Source: Anaerovirgula multivorans (GTDB taxonomy: Bacteria > Bacillota > Clostridia > Peptostreptococcales > Natronincolaceae). Taken from it: DNA of 49,664 nucleotides. The stretch spans positions 1 to 49,664 of the forward strand of contig NZ_FZOJ01000034.1 of assembly GCF_900188145.1 (NCBI RefSeq), given 5' to 3'. The notes under the pieces are model-generated. The model was not told the origin of the DNA and ran no database searches. It saw only the letters and a program-made list of their open reading frames with translations. Position 1 is the first letter of the stretch; each line of letters opens with the position of its first letter. Made by a program: the position numbers and the translations under genes. Shown in pieces: positions 15,718 through 26,984 of this stretch.

Positions 15718-15786
15718 TTTGATATACTAAGGGCTACATTTGCAGCCCATGGTTTTGGGCGAAACCGTAGACCTGTGTGCATCAAA
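15718..15786. repeat. Hairpin repeat element, copy 1
   Basis: Outer arms TTTGAT (15718-15723) and ATCAAA (15781-15786) enclose the core GGGCTACATTTGCAG, a small GCCC...GGGC hairpin and CGAAACCGTAGACC. The core is repeated, in inverted orientation, at 30998-31088, where the hairpin and outer arms have different sequences that still pair. It lies between two convergent genes. Confidence 0.75.
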
Positions 15787-15927
15787 ATTATGCTTTACCA
15801 CTAGCTATCAATATAACGATAAATAAAAAAATGTATATTTTAAGCTCTTAGGTTGGTTATCTATAGTAAAGACAAAAATAACTAGGATTTACTTTTTTCT
15901 TATTCTATTTCTTTATTAGTATTTCAA

Positions 15928-18336
<2,409 letters not shown>

Positions 18337-18510
18337 CTAATAAAGGATATGTTCATTAATAGGAAAAAGACCTGATTCAGAAATGAGTAATTGTAAATAT
18401 TTCATGTTCTATTTATAGGAATAGGAAATAAGTTATATTATACATATATTTCCAAAGCTTGGAGTGTGGTATTATTAATATTCTCAATAGTGCTGGTTAA
18501 GGAGAAAATC

Positions 18511-19662
18511 ATGATGAAACGTAAAATTTGTGTGGTTACTGGGACTCGAGCAGAATATGGATTACTTTACACATTAATGAAAGAAATAGAGAAGGATCAG
18601 GACTTGCAATTACAAGTAATTGCCACAGGCATGCACTTGTCCCCTGAATTTGGATTAACCTATCAAGAGATAGAAAGAGATGGATTTATCATTGACAGTA
18701 AGGTGGAAATCCTTTTATCTAGTGATACCCCAATAGGAATTTCAAAGTCAATCGGTTTAGGGGTAATTGGCTTTGCTGAAGCCTTTGGACAATTACAACC
18801 TGACCTTTTAATCTTACTGGGAGATCGATATGAAATCTTAGCAGCAGCCCAAGCTGCATTAATAGCTAAAATTCCTATTGCGCATATTGCTGGAGGAGAT
18901 AGAACAGAAGGAGTCTTTGATGAATCTATAAGACACAGTATAACGAAAATGTCTCATCTTCACTTTGTAACAAATGAAGGTTCTTTGAAAATAGTGAGAC
19001 AGCTAGGGGAGAATCCTAACCATATGTATAATGTAGGAAGCCCTGGAATAGATCGTATTATGAGTTTACGGCGATTAAGCCGTACTGAGTTAGAAAAATC
19101 CCTTCAATTTACCTTTTTAAAGAAAAACTTACTGATAACCTTTCACCCAGTCACATTAGATTACCAAGCGTCAGGCAAACAGTTCAGTGAACTATTAGAA
19201 GCGCTGCATAATCTTGGCCCTGAAGTTGGTCTGATCTTTACTAAGCCCAATGCAGATCCAGAAGGACGGGAGATTATTTGTTTACTAGAGGATTTTGTTG
19301 CCAGACATCCCAATGCTATTGGCTATACTTCCCTAGGACAGCTGCTTTATTTTAGTCTCATTGCGCAAGTAGATGCAGTGGTGGGCAACTCTTCAAGTGC
19401 TATATATGAGGTTCCTTCTTTTAAGAAACCTACCGTAAATATTGGAGATAGGCAAAAAGGAAGACTTTTGGCTTCCTCAGTAATTAGTTCTGCTCCTGAG
19501 AAAGCAGAAATTGAAAAGGCAATAAGAGCGGCCTTCATCAAAGATTGCTCTAACACAGTAAATCCCTATGGAGGTGGAAATAGTTCTATAAGAATTCATC
19601 AGATCATTAAATCTATTAGGGACTATAAAGCTTTGTTAAAAAAACATTTCTATTTTCTATAA
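18511..19662 (+). CDS. neuC: UDP-GlcNAc 2-epimerase, hydrolysing (NeuC/LegG type)
   Basis: 383 residues, normal for NeuC. The start is ATG 18511, six bases after AAGGAG; the longer frame from 18466 lacks a ribosome site. Family motifs: RKICVVTGTRAEYGLLYTLM, LGDRYEILAAAQAAL, HIAGGDRTEG, FDESIRHSITKMSHLHFV and VGNSSSAIYEVPSF. It would release ManNAc, or the 2,4-diacetamido analogue, from the UDP-sugar as first committed step of a nonulosonic acid. It heads the glycosylation cluster and is divergent from the DUF4183 gene. Sialic and legionaminic routes cannot be separated by sequence reading alone. Confidence 0.9.
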   Translation: MMKRKICVVTGTRAEYGLLYTLMKEIEKDQDLQLQVIATGMHLSPEFGLTYQEIERDGFIIDSKVEILLSSDTPIGISKSIGLGVIGFAEAFGQLQPDLLILLGDRYEILAAAQAALIAKIPIAHIAGGDRTEGVFDESIRHSITKMSHLHFVTNEGSLKIVRQLGENPNHMYNVGSPGIDRIMSLRRLSRTELEKSLQFTFLKKNLLITFHPVTLDYQASGKQFSELLEALHNLGPEVGLIFTKPNADPEGREIICLLEDFVARHPNAIGYTSLGQLLYFSLIAQVDAVVGNSSSAIYEVPSFKKPTVNIGDRQKGRLLASSVISSAPEKAEIEKAIRAAFIKDCSNTVNPYGGGNSSIRIHQIIKSIRDYKALLKKHFYFL

Positions 19663-19742
19663 TACATAAGAACTTATATACTTTTATAAAATGTACATAA
19701 GTTATAGTTTGTGTAATGTCTTTCAATATAGGTAAATAATTA

Positions 19743-19794
19743 AAAACTTGGCTGATAACTTTTCTGTTGTTCACTTATACAGAGCGTAATTAAC
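19743..19794. repeat. Degenerate copy of the CGAAAGTT hairpin repeat family
   Basis: The stretch AACTTTTCTGTTGTTCACTT and the following ATACAGAGCGTAAT align with positions 33878-33910 (AACTTTCGTGTTGATCACTG, ATACAGAGTGCAAT). It sits in the 177-base gap between neuC and neuB, which holds no gene. Confidence 0.5.
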
Positions 19795-19839
19795 CTTTAA
19801 AAACCTTTGAAAAAGATTTTATTCTAAAGTAGGTGAAAT

Positions 19840-20925
19840 ATGAATAGCAACGTTTTTATCATTGCTGAAGTAGGAGTAAACCATAATGGGTCTCTAGAAA
19901 TGGCGAAGAAATTAATTGATATTGCTGGTGAAGCGGGGGTTGATGCAGTAAAGTTTCAAACCTTTAAATCATATCAAGTGATGCTTCCCCATACACCAAA
20001 AGCTGTTTATCAAACGAAGAATACGGATATAAAAGAAACTCAATATGAAATGGTAAAAAAATTAGAATTAAGTCATCAGATGCACTTCATTTTAAAAGAA
20101 TATTGCTTAAGACAGCATATACAGTTTCTATCAACACCTTTTGATTTAGATAGTCTCGATTTTTTAGTACACATATTACATCTACCCATAATAAAAATGG
20201 CCTCTGGTGAAATTACGAATGCGCCCCTATTATTGAAGGCAGCGAGTTGTGGAAAAAAAATAATCCTGTCTACAGGAATGTCTACTTTGGGAGATATTGA
20301 AGAAGCCTTAGGCGTTCTTGCCTTTGGTTATATAGAGGGAAAAAAGAAAAATACTATTCCCTCTCGAGAGTCTTTTAAAAAAGCCTATTATTCTGAACTT
20401 GGGCAAAAATTTTTACATAAAAATATGACTTTGCTTCACTGTACCACAGAGTACCCTGCACCCTTTAAAGAAAGTAATCTGCGCGTACTAAAAACTTTAC
20501 GCCAATGTTTCGGTTTACCTGTTGGATTTTCAGATCATACATTAGGAATAGCTTTACCTCTGGCAGCAGTAGCTTTGGGGGCTATTGTTATAGAGAAACA
20601 CATTACTTTAGATCGGAATCTACCAGGGCCGGATCATAGGGCTTCTTTAGAACCTAGAGAGCTACTTCAAATGGTTCAGGGAATACGTCAGATAGAGGAG
20701 GCTCTTGGTAATCCATATAAAAAGCCTGGCCCCTCTGAGTTAAAAAACCAAAAAGTTGCACGTAAAAGTATTGTAGCAGCATGCAATATTCAGAAAGGCG
20801 AGCTTTTTACAGAAGAAAATTTAACGGTAAAGAGACCGGGAGAAGGATTATCACCTTTACAATTTTGGGATCTGATAGGGAAAATTGCACCGAAATCCTA
20901 TCTAGAGAATGAGGTGATTATATGA
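19840..20925 (+). CDS. neuB: Nonulosonic acid synthase (NeuB/LegI family)
   Basis: 361 residues: an N-terminal TIM barrel (FIIAEVGVNHNGSLEMAK, AVKFQTF, FLSTPFD, MASGEITN, LHCTTEYPAP, GFSDHTLG, EKHITLDRNLPGPDHRASLEP) and a C-terminal SAF/antifreeze-like domain (about 300-361, VARKSIVAACNIQKGELFT). It condenses phosphoenolpyruvate with a mannosamine-type sugar to a nine-carbon sugar acid. The AGGTGA site precedes ATG. It overlaps the next gene by four bases (ATGA), so the two are translationally coupled. Confidence 0.92.
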   Translation: MNSNVFIIAEVGVNHNGSLEMAKKLIDIAGEAGVDAVKFQTFKSYQVMLPHTPKAVYQTKNTDIKETQYEMVKKLELSHQMHFILKEYCLRQHIQFLSTPFDLDSLDFLVHILHLPIIKMASGEITNAPLLLKAASCGKKIILSTGMSTLGDIEEALGVLAFGYIEGKKKNTIPSRESFKKAYYSELGQKFLHKNMTLLHCTTEYPAPFKESNLRVLKTLRQCFGLPVGFSDHTLGIALPLAAVALGAIVIEKHITLDRNLPGPDHRASLEPRELLQMVQGIRQIEEALGNPYKKPGPSELKNQKVARKSIVAACNIQKGELFTEENLTVKRPGEGLSPLQFWDLIGKIAPKSYLENEVII

Positions 20926-21545
20926 AAATAGCCATTTTCGGGGCTTCAGGTTTTTCTCGTGAAGTTCGAGATATAGCTTCTATTTTAGGTTACAAGGAAA
21001 TAATTTTCATCGATAAAACAAATACAGGAGATTTAGAAGATTTTCCTATTGTTAATGAAAAGCAGGTTTACACCTTTGCTGAAGCTGATTACAAATTTAC
21101 TATAGGCATTGGTAATCCCAAGATTCGTAAAGAAATAAGGGATAGATATCCTGATCTAAATTATGTTAATCTGATTGATCCCACAGCAACCTTTGGTTAT
21201 AGACAATTCGTAGAGCTAGAAAAGAAGGTGGGTAATATTATTTGTGCTGGAACCCGGATGACCAATAATATTGAAATGGGAAACTTTGGCGTTTATTATC
21301 TTAATTGTACTGTTGCCCACGACTGCATTATCGAAGATTTTGTTACCATTTCTCCTGGAGTTAATATATCAGGAAATGTGAAGCTATCCATGGGAGCTTA
21401 TATCGGCGCTAATACATGTATCCTTCAAGGAAAATCCATTACTGAAAAGATGATCATTGGTAAAAACTCAACTGTGGGTGCCGGCTCCGTTGTCACCAAA
21501 AATGTCCCGGATCATACAATAGTAAAGGGGATTCCAGCTAAATAA
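20922..21545 (+). CDS. neuD: NeuD-like sugar O-/N-acyltransferase
   Basis: 207 residues: an N-terminal Rossmann-like PglD_N domain (KIAIFGASGFSREVRDIASI) and a left-handed beta-helix with hexapeptide repeats (about 100-200: NNIEMGNFGVYYLNCTVAHD, VTISPGVNISG, YIGANTCILQG, IIGKNSTVGAGSVVTKNVPD). It probably transfers an acetyl group from acetyl-CoA to the nonulosonic acid or a precursor. His in TVAHD fits the catalytic base of PglD/NeuD. It overlaps neuB by four bases. Confidence 0.85.
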   Translation: MKIAIFGASGFSREVRDIASILGYKEIIFIDKTNTGDLEDFPIVNEKQVYTFAEADYKFTIGIGNPKIRKEIRDRYPDLNYVNLIDPTATFGYRQFVELEKKVGNIICAGTRMTNNIEMGNFGVYYLNCTVAHDCIIEDFVTISPGVNISGNVKLSMGAYIGANTCILQGKSITEKMIIGKNSTVGAGSVVTKNVPDHTIVKGIPAK

Positions 21546-21595
21546 TATAAAGAAGATTTAAATCAAGGGAAGTTGAATTTTTATGAGGTGTTTGC

Positions 21596-22507
21596 ATGAA
21601 TTGTCTTGTTGTAGGTTATGGTTCTATCGGTCAAAGGCATGTACAAATTTTAAGGAAACTTGGTTGTAGAGTAGCGGTTGTTAGCCGAAGGAAGATTGAT
21701 TTTCCTCTAACATACACCAGTTTATATGATGCTCTTATACAAGAGGAGCCAGATTATATTGTTCTTGCCAATCAAACCAATCAACATTATGATTCCTTAG
21801 CTGAACTGGCTGGTGATGGTTTTAAAGGGATTGTTCTTGTAGAAAAACCACTTTTTCATATTATTCAAGAGATTCCTAACAATAGCTTCAAACAAGGGTA
21901 TGTAGGATATAATCTAAGGTTTCACCCAATACTTCAAAAAGTATTGGAGCTTATTAAAAAAGAGCCCGCATTATATACTCAGGTTTATGTAGGGCAATAC
22001 TTACCCAACTGGAGACTAGATCAGGATTATCGAAGGAATTATTCAGCTAAAAAAACTGAAGGTGGAGGAGTTTTACTTGATCTTAGCCATGAACTAGACT
22101 ATCTTAGATGGTTTTTTGATGATTGGAATAGTATCGTGGCAATTGGCGGAAAGTATAGTTCCCTGCAAATAAATAGCGATGATATGTATAGTCTGATGCT
22201 TACCATGGAAAAATGCCCTGTGGTGCAAGTCCATATGAATTATCTTGATCAAATTAGTAGAAGGGAGATTACAGTTATTACTGAAAATTACGCTATTAAG
22301 GCAGATTTAGTACAGCAAACGCTGCAAATAAATGAGGAATTAATAAAGTACAACCTTGATCGGGATGATACCTATTCTATGCAGCATAAAGCAATCATCA
22401 ATGGAGGAAACCCTCTCTTATGTAGGTTAGCTGAAGGTTTGAAGGTGTTAGAGATGATAAATACTGCTGAGAAATCAGCGAAGGAAAGGAAATGGATGGG
22501 TAAATGA
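21596..22507 (+). CDS. Gfo/Idh/MocA-family oxidoreductase
   Basis: 303 residues. The N-terminal Rossmann fold shows CLVVGYGSIGQRHVQILRKL, and VLVEKPLF is the EKP motif that places the catalytic Lys near the nicotinamide. The C-terminal domain has GGGVLLDLSHELDYLRWFF, with the His typical of sugar dehydrogenases of this family. It likely oxidises or reduces a hydroxyl of the sugar donor or a second sugar. It overlaps the downstream synthetase gene by four bases. Substrate unknown. Confidence 0.85.
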   Translation: MNCLVVGYGSIGQRHVQILRKLGCRVAVVSRRKIDFPLTYTSLYDALIQEEPDYIVLANQTNQHYDSLAELAGDGFKGIVLVEKPLFHIIQEIPNNSFKQGYVGYNLRFHPILQKVLELIKKEPALYTQVYVGQYLPNWRLDQDYRRNYSAKKTEGGGVLLDLSHELDYLRWFFDDWNSIVAIGGKYSSLQINSDDMYSLMLTMEKCPVVQVHMNYLDQISRREITVITENYAIKADLVQQTLQINEELIKYNLDRDDTYSMQHKAIINGGNPLLCRLAEGLKVLEMINTAEKSAKERKWMGK

Positions 22508-23223
22508 AAAGGTTATGTACAATTTGTGCACGGTCTGGCTCAAAAGGCGTTGCTAATAAAAACCTTCGTGAACTTGCAGGTAAACCTCTTTTGGCCTACA
22601 GCATTTTACAAGCTAAGGCATCTAACTTGTTTCAAGCTATTGCAGTAAGTAGTGATAGTGCTGAAATTTTAGATGTAGCAAATAGATGGGGCGTAGATTA
22701 TCTCATTGAGAGACCTCTACACCTTGCTACAGATCAAGCCCCTAAGATACCTGTCATTCAACATGCTCTACGGGTAGTAGAAGAATTGATGCAACAATAT
22801 TTTGATACTATAGTAGATTTAGATGTAACTTCTCCTTTACGTTATGTATCTGATATCAAGGATGTAGTAAACCTACTTGAAACAAAACAAGTATCCAATG
22901 TAATTACAGGTACACCTGCCCACCGTTCTCCTTATTTTAATTTAGTAGAAGTAAATAAGGAGGGGAATGTACAATTGTCTAAATCTTTATCGAAACCAAT
23001 TTTTTGCAGACAAAATGCACCAAAGGCCTATGATTTAAACGCCTCCATTTATGCTTGGCAGAGAAAAGCCTTATTAAAACATCAAACAATTTTTAATCAA
23101 GATACACTACTATATATCATGCCAAAGGAGCGTTCAATTGATATTGATTCAGAGTTGGATTTTCAGCTGGTGGAACTATTAATGAATAAAAGGGGTAAGA
23201 AAATTGACGAAAACATCCTATAG
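22504..23223 (+). CDS. neuA: CMP-N-acylneuraminate cytidylyltransferase family (NeuA/PtmB-like)
   Basis: 239 residues, the usual size. The CTP loop is CARSGSKGVANKNLRELAG; further motifs are ILQAKASNLFQAIAVSSDS, VDLDVTSPLR and FCRQNAPKAYDLNASIYAW (QN-AP-x-x-Y-x-x-N). It activates the sugar acid as a CMP-linked donor in the cytoplasm. Its place between a Gfo/Idh oxidoreductase and an SDR recalls the ptmA/ptmB arrangement of Campylobacter. Coupled to both neighbours by overlaps of 4 and 20 bases. Confidence 0.88.
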   Translation: MKRLCTICARSGSKGVANKNLRELAGKPLLAYSILQAKASNLFQAIAVSSDSAEILDVANRWGVDYLIERPLHLATDQAPKIPVIQHALRVVEELMQQYFDTIVDLDVTSPLRYVSDIKDVVNLLETKQVSNVITGTPAHRSPYFNLVEVNKEGNVQLSKSLSKPIFCRQNAPKAYDLNASIYAWQRKALLKHQTIFNQDTLLYIMPKERSIDIDSELDFQLVELLMNKRGKKIDENIL

Positions 23224-24031
23224 AGAATTATTTAGCCTAGAAAATAAAACAGCTGTAGTTACTGGAGGCTTAGGAATCCTTGGGAAGCGTTTTTGTACAG
23301 GGTTAATGGAATTTGGGGCAAATGTAGTCATTGTGGATTTAGATGGAGAAAAAGCAAAAGCTTTTGCCCAAGAATTAATGGAAGGTTATCAAAGGAAAGC
23401 ATTAGGTATTGCTTGTGATGTTTCTTCTCCCCAAAATGTAAAAACCATGGTTATTAAAGTGATAGAAGAATTCGGAGAAATTAATATTTTACATAATAAC
23501 GCCGCCAGTAAGTCGGCTGATCTAAGTGCTTTTTTTGCTCCTTTTGAAGAATATTCCTTAAAGGAATGGCGTAAGATTATGTCTGTTAATCTGGATGGAA
23601 TGTTTCTGGTAGCTCAAGCTGTTGGGGCTCAAATGACTCAACAAGGCAAAGGTGGAAGTATTATCCAAACCTCGTCAATCTATGGAATGTTAGCACCAGA
23701 TCATCGAATTTACGAGGAGTCTTTCTACTTAGGGAGAAAAATTAATACGCCAGCTGTTTATACTGCTTCAAAAGCAGCAGTGATGGGATTGACCAAATAT
23801 TTAGCAGCCTATTGGGCAGATAAAAAAATTCGGGTAAATACATTGACCCTAGGAGGCAATGAAAGTGGTCAGAATGATACTTTCCGGAAAAACTACTCTG
23901 CAAGAATCCCCTTGGGCAGAATGGGTCAACCAGAAGAAATGGTGGCTGCCTTAATCTTTTTAGCGTCGGAGGCATCTAGCTATGTTACAGGACAAAATAT
24001 AGTTGTAGATGGAGGATTAAGTGCTTGGTAG
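23204..24031 (+). CDS. SDR-family oxidoreductase (PtmA-like)
   Basis: 275 residues starting at TTG 23204 after AAAAGGGG, within the end of the preceding gene. The NAD site is VVTGGLGILGKRFCTGL, the NNAA-type motif is ILHNNAASKS, the catalytic Ser lies in IQTSSIYG and Tyr/Lys in VYTASKAA; the C-terminus has YVTGQNIVVDGG. A classical SDR, complete in every key residue. In the flagellin-modification loci of Campylobacter a similar SDR sits beside the CMP transferase. Substrate unknown. Confidence 0.88.
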   Translation: MTKTSYRELFSLENKTAVVTGGLGILGKRFCTGLMEFGANVVIVDLDGEKAKAFAQELMEGYQRKALGIACDVSSPQNVKTMVIKVIEEFGEINILHNNAASKSADLSAFFAPFEEYSLKEWRKIMSVNLDGMFLVAQAVGAQMTQQGKGGSIIQTSSIYGMLAPDHRIYEESFYLGRKINTPAVYTASKAAVMGLTKYLAAYWADKKIRVNTLTLGGNESGQNDTFRKNYSARIPLGRMGQPEEMVAALIFLASEASSYVTGQNIVVDGGLSAW

Positions 24032-24048
24032 CGACGAGGAGGAAATCA

Positions 24049-24378
24049 ATGAGAATAAAAGAAAATATCCATGATGATTGCGAATCCTATTCTTGTGAAC
24101 TACAAGAGCGGGTTATAGAGGTATTTCAGTACACCTCTCAAATCCTAGAAATCAAGAGATTGCTAACTGAAATCAAACGAGAAGCTCACAACCTACGAGG
24201 AATTTTTTGGACAGAGGAAGAGGTAAAAGGAAAAAAACAGGCATTAAGTTTTTTTGATGCAAGAATGCAGGCAACAGTATATTATACTTTAAGAAATATG
24301 GAAGGATACCAACAACATGGTTGGAAAGAATTGATTTATAAAGGAGAAGACAGGGATGGAAGCATCAACTTCATTTAA
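24049..24378 (+). CDS. Small protein of unknown function in the glycosylation cluster
   Basis: 109 residues, starting at ATG 24049 after GAGGAGG. No family recognised. It is charged, mostly helical (VIEVFQYTSQILEIKRLLTEIKREAHNL), with no signal or membrane segment, and two Cys near the N-terminus (DDCESYSCELQ). It overlaps the next small gene by 23 bases, so it is made with the glycosyltransferase downstream. Possibly a chaperone or adaptor for that enzyme or for the acceptor protein; this is inference from position only. Confidence 0.75.
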   Translation: MRIKENIHDDCESYSCELQERVIEVFQYTSQILEIKRLLTEIKREAHNLRGIFWTEEEVKGKKQALSFFDARMQATVYYTLRNMEGYQQHGWKELIYKGEDRDGSINFI

Positions 24379-24673
24379 AAAAAGAAGTGATAGACTTCAG
24401 AAGGCTTTGCTCTGTACCATTGAAGATTTTAGAAAGGGTAATGACCATCTGGCTTTAGATAATTTCCTAAATAGTATGGATGATCTGGAAAATCTACTGG
24501 AGTACCAGCAATATGTTGGAGACCTAAGGAGAAAAATTGACAGAATTCCACCAACACTCCAAACCCTCCATGATTATGTAAAAAATCAAGATGTAATCGG
24601 AATAACAGATTTATTGGAATTTACACTTTATCCTCTAATAGAAGCATGGATTGAAGGGTGTGATGAGGAATGA
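24356..24673 (+). CDS. Small helical protein of unknown function upstream of the Maf-type glycosyltransferase
   Basis: 105 residues, almost wholly helical and acidic at the C-terminus (LIEAWIEGCDEE). The segment FRKGNDHLALDNFLNSMDDLENLLEYQQYV looks like a helical bundle. I do not recognise the family. It overlaps the preceding gene and, by four bases, the DUF115 gene after it, which suggests a fixed ratio with that enzyme. Its size and position are reminiscent of FliS-like or FlaG-like helpers in flagellin loci, but no sequence similarity is visible to me. Confidence 0.75.
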   Translation: MEASTSFKKRSDRLQKALLCTIEDFRKGNDHLALDNFLNSMDDLENLLEYQQYVGDLRRKIDRIPPTLQTLHDYVKNQDVIGITDLLEFTLYPLIEAWIEGCDEE

Positions 24674-26604
24674 TTGTAGCCAAGGAAAATGAAACAAAAG
24701 AAATGTTTTACAAAAACCTGCAGCTCCTGCCCCTGTGGCTAAGGGAATCTGTACTACAAATAAATGAAAGAGAACTATGGGAGAAGGTGCAGATTAGATA
24801 TAATGATGAAGGTTATCCTATTTGCAGGTACTATGAAGGGAGTAGGAACTTTCAAATTACTAGTGTAGAGCCTCTTCAAGAAGCAGCGAAATGGTGTAAG
24901 ACCCTTTCTATACAGGGAACAGGGGCCATTTTTATGTATGGCTCTGGTTTTGGTTATCCTTTATTTGAGGTATTTACTCAAAAACAGCCCCATACTTTGG
25001 TGGTTCTTTTTGAACAGAATATTTATCTGTTTGCAGCGATGCTTCACTATTTTGACGTAGAACCTATTATCAGAACACAAAAAATAGCTTTTCTTATTGG
25101 TGATATCCAGCACTTTGCTAAAGCCTTCGACCATTTATTTTTTAGTATTGTTTTTGCTAATTGTACTTCTCCCACTTTAGCTTTTACCTCTATGGCACAG
25201 CGAAATTTCAAAGCTCAATATTTGAAAATTCATCAATATATTTTCTCTCAACTAGGATTATTTGTATTTTACATTGGAAACGATCATTTAGATAATCTAA
25301 TTGGCCTGCATAATCTGTTGGCTAACATGAAAGAAATTGTACTCAATCCTTATATCAGCTGTTTAAAAGATAAATATAAGGATGTGCCAGCATTTATTAT
25401 TGCCAATGGGCCCTCATTGGACAAAAACATCCATCAGTTAAAGAAAATCCAAGATAAAGGATTGATTATATCCACAGAATCAGCCATTATCCCCTTAATG
25501 AAACATCATATTAAACCAGATATCTTAACAATTATTGAGCGTACAAAATACACTTATACCTATCATTTTGAAAATATAGAGTATCCTGAGGATATAACCT
25601 TGCTCTGCTTGGGACTAGTGGATAAACAAGTATACCCTTCTTTTCCCGGAGAAAAAATTCCTATATTTCGTAATATGGAGGCAATTAATCAATGGATCAA
25701 TAAACATGTTGGAGATGGAAGTGCTCTTGATGCAGGTGCTAATGTTTCTCATCTTGCTTTAGAGCTAGCTGTATATTTAGGAGCAAATCCAATTATCTTT
25801 GTAGGACAGGATTATGCTTACGGCCCTGAAGGTATCACCCATAGTAAGGATGCAATTTATTTGCAAGAGAAGGGGAAGCGAGCCAGGGATGTTTTAGAGT
25901 CAAAACCAATTGTTTATGTGGAAAGCAATGACGGAACAATGATTCCCTCTAACCAGTTGTGGGTCGATTTTAGGAAAGGATTAGAAGGAAAAATTGCTAG
26001 TCATTCTCATAAAATAATGATCAACGCAACAGAAGGGGGAGCAAAAATTAAAGGGACAAAATGTGATCAATTAGCCCATGTCATCGAGGCCTATTGTACC
26101 AAGTCCATACCCTATCCTGTTCATGAGTTGATTGTTGATCATAAAAAGAGGCTCTCTATTATGGAGAGAAAAGAGGGTTTGATAAGCTTTATAAAAAGTG
26201 TAGAAGAATATGCTAGTTTATTTCGTAGCTTAAGTCGAGAGGCGGTCAAAGGGAAGTTGACCTGTAGGGAAATGATTCGATTCTCTCAAGACAAGGATAG
26301 TGGAAAATACCGCAATGTTTTAGAGGAAACCTATCAAAAACATATCAAAACCTATCAACTTTTTATAGGAAATGATTTGTATCGCTGTTTTTCACAGCAG
26401 GTGATCTTTGTCTATTTTTACCTAATGAATCGTCTAGGGCTTATTGATACGTCAGAAAAGATTACTGAGATTTTTGAAATTCAGCATAGCTTTTTTCATC
26501 ACTTAAATATTGTTTGCCAAAGTGTATCCATTTACTTAGAGGATGCTATAGAGCCCTTAGAGAAGTTATTAGAGGAATTAGAATATATGGAGACAAAGGG
26601 GTGA
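24670..26604 (+). CDS. Maf/MptE-like (DUF115) protein glycosyltransferase
   Basis: 644 residues. An N-terminal alpha/beta region (about 60-210, GAIFMYGSGFGYPLFEVF) precedes the DUF115 core (about 225-420) with FIIANGPSLDKNIHQLK, ISTESAIIPLMKHHIKPDI and the motif FVGQDYAYGPEGITHSKDA that marks motility-associated-factor transferases. The C-terminal 200 residues are helical. Maf enzymes transfer CMP-activated nonulosonic acids to Ser/Thr of flagellin in the cytoplasm. No flagellin lies in this window; DUF4183 proteins flank the cluster instead, so they are the likely acceptors. Start ATG overlaps the previous stop. Confidence 0.88.
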   Translation: MIVAKENETKEMFYKNLQLLPLWLRESVLQINERELWEKVQIRYNDEGYPICRYYEGSRNFQITSVEPLQEAAKWCKTLSIQGTGAIFMYGSGFGYPLFEVFTQKQPHTLVVLFEQNIYLFAAMLHYFDVEPIIRTQKIAFLIGDIQHFAKAFDHLFFSIVFANCTSPTLAFTSMAQRNFKAQYLKIHQYIFSQLGLFVFYIGNDHLDNLIGLHNLLANMKEIVLNPYISCLKDKYKDVPAFIIANGPSLDKNIHQLKKIQDKGLIISTESAIIPLMKHHIKPDILTIIERTKYTYTYHFENIEYPEDITLLCLGLVDKQVYPSFPGEKIPIFRNMEAINQWINKHVGDGSALDAGANVSHLALELAVYLGANPIIFVGQDYAYGPEGITHSKDAIYLQEKGKRARDVLESKPIVYVESNDGTMIPSNQLWVDFRKGLEGKIASHSHKIMINATEGGAKIKGTKCDQLAHVIEAYCTKSIPYPVHELIVDHKKRLSIMERKEGLISFIKSVEEYASLFRSLSREAVKGKLTCREMIRFSQDKDSGKYRNVLEETYQKHIKTYQLFIGNDLYRCFSQQVIFVYFYLMNRLGLIDTSEKITEIFEIQHSFFHHLNIVCQSVSIYLEDAIEPLEKLLEELEYMETKG

Positions 26605-26608
26605 AATT

Positions 26609-26965
26609 TTGAATGTGATTGAAGGTTTAGAAAGAAAGTTAGACCAACTGATGAAAGAGCCTAACAATCCCCTTCTCTTTAACCAGATTGGAGTACTTCT
26701 TTATCAAGTAAAGGACTGGAAGTATGCAGAAATGTATTTTAAAAGAGCTTATCAACTAAGTCCAGTAAATAAGGATATTTTATATAATTATGCTTCACTT
26801 TTATATCAACAGGCTCAATTCCAAAAGGCTATCCCTCTCTATGAAGCTTATTTAGAGCTTCTTAAAGATGACAAGGAAGTTATGCAAAAGGTAAGAAATT
26901 GCTATTATCAGTTGGGAGAATATGAGTCAGCAGGAAAGATGGTTGAACAGCTTCAAAAAGTATAG
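26609..26965 (+). CDS. Small TPR-repeat protein
   Basis: 118 residues from TTG 26609, placed eight bases after AAGGGG. At least two tetratricopeptide repeats are seen: FNQIGVLLYQVKDWKYAEMY followed by FKRAYQLSP, then ILYNYASLLYQQAQFQKAIP followed by LYEAYLELLK; a third begins at NCYYQLGEYESAGKM. A protein-interaction module, likely a partner for the glycosyltransferase before it or the TPR-GT2 after it. Confidence 0.85.
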   Translation: MNVIEGLERKLDQLMKEPNNPLLFNQIGVLLYQVKDWKYAEMYFKRAYQLSPVNKDILYNYASLLYQQAQFQKAIPLYEAYLELLKDDKEVMQKVRNCYYQLGEYESAGKMVEQLQKV

Positions 26966-26984
26966 AGAGGAGAATCTTTGATCC

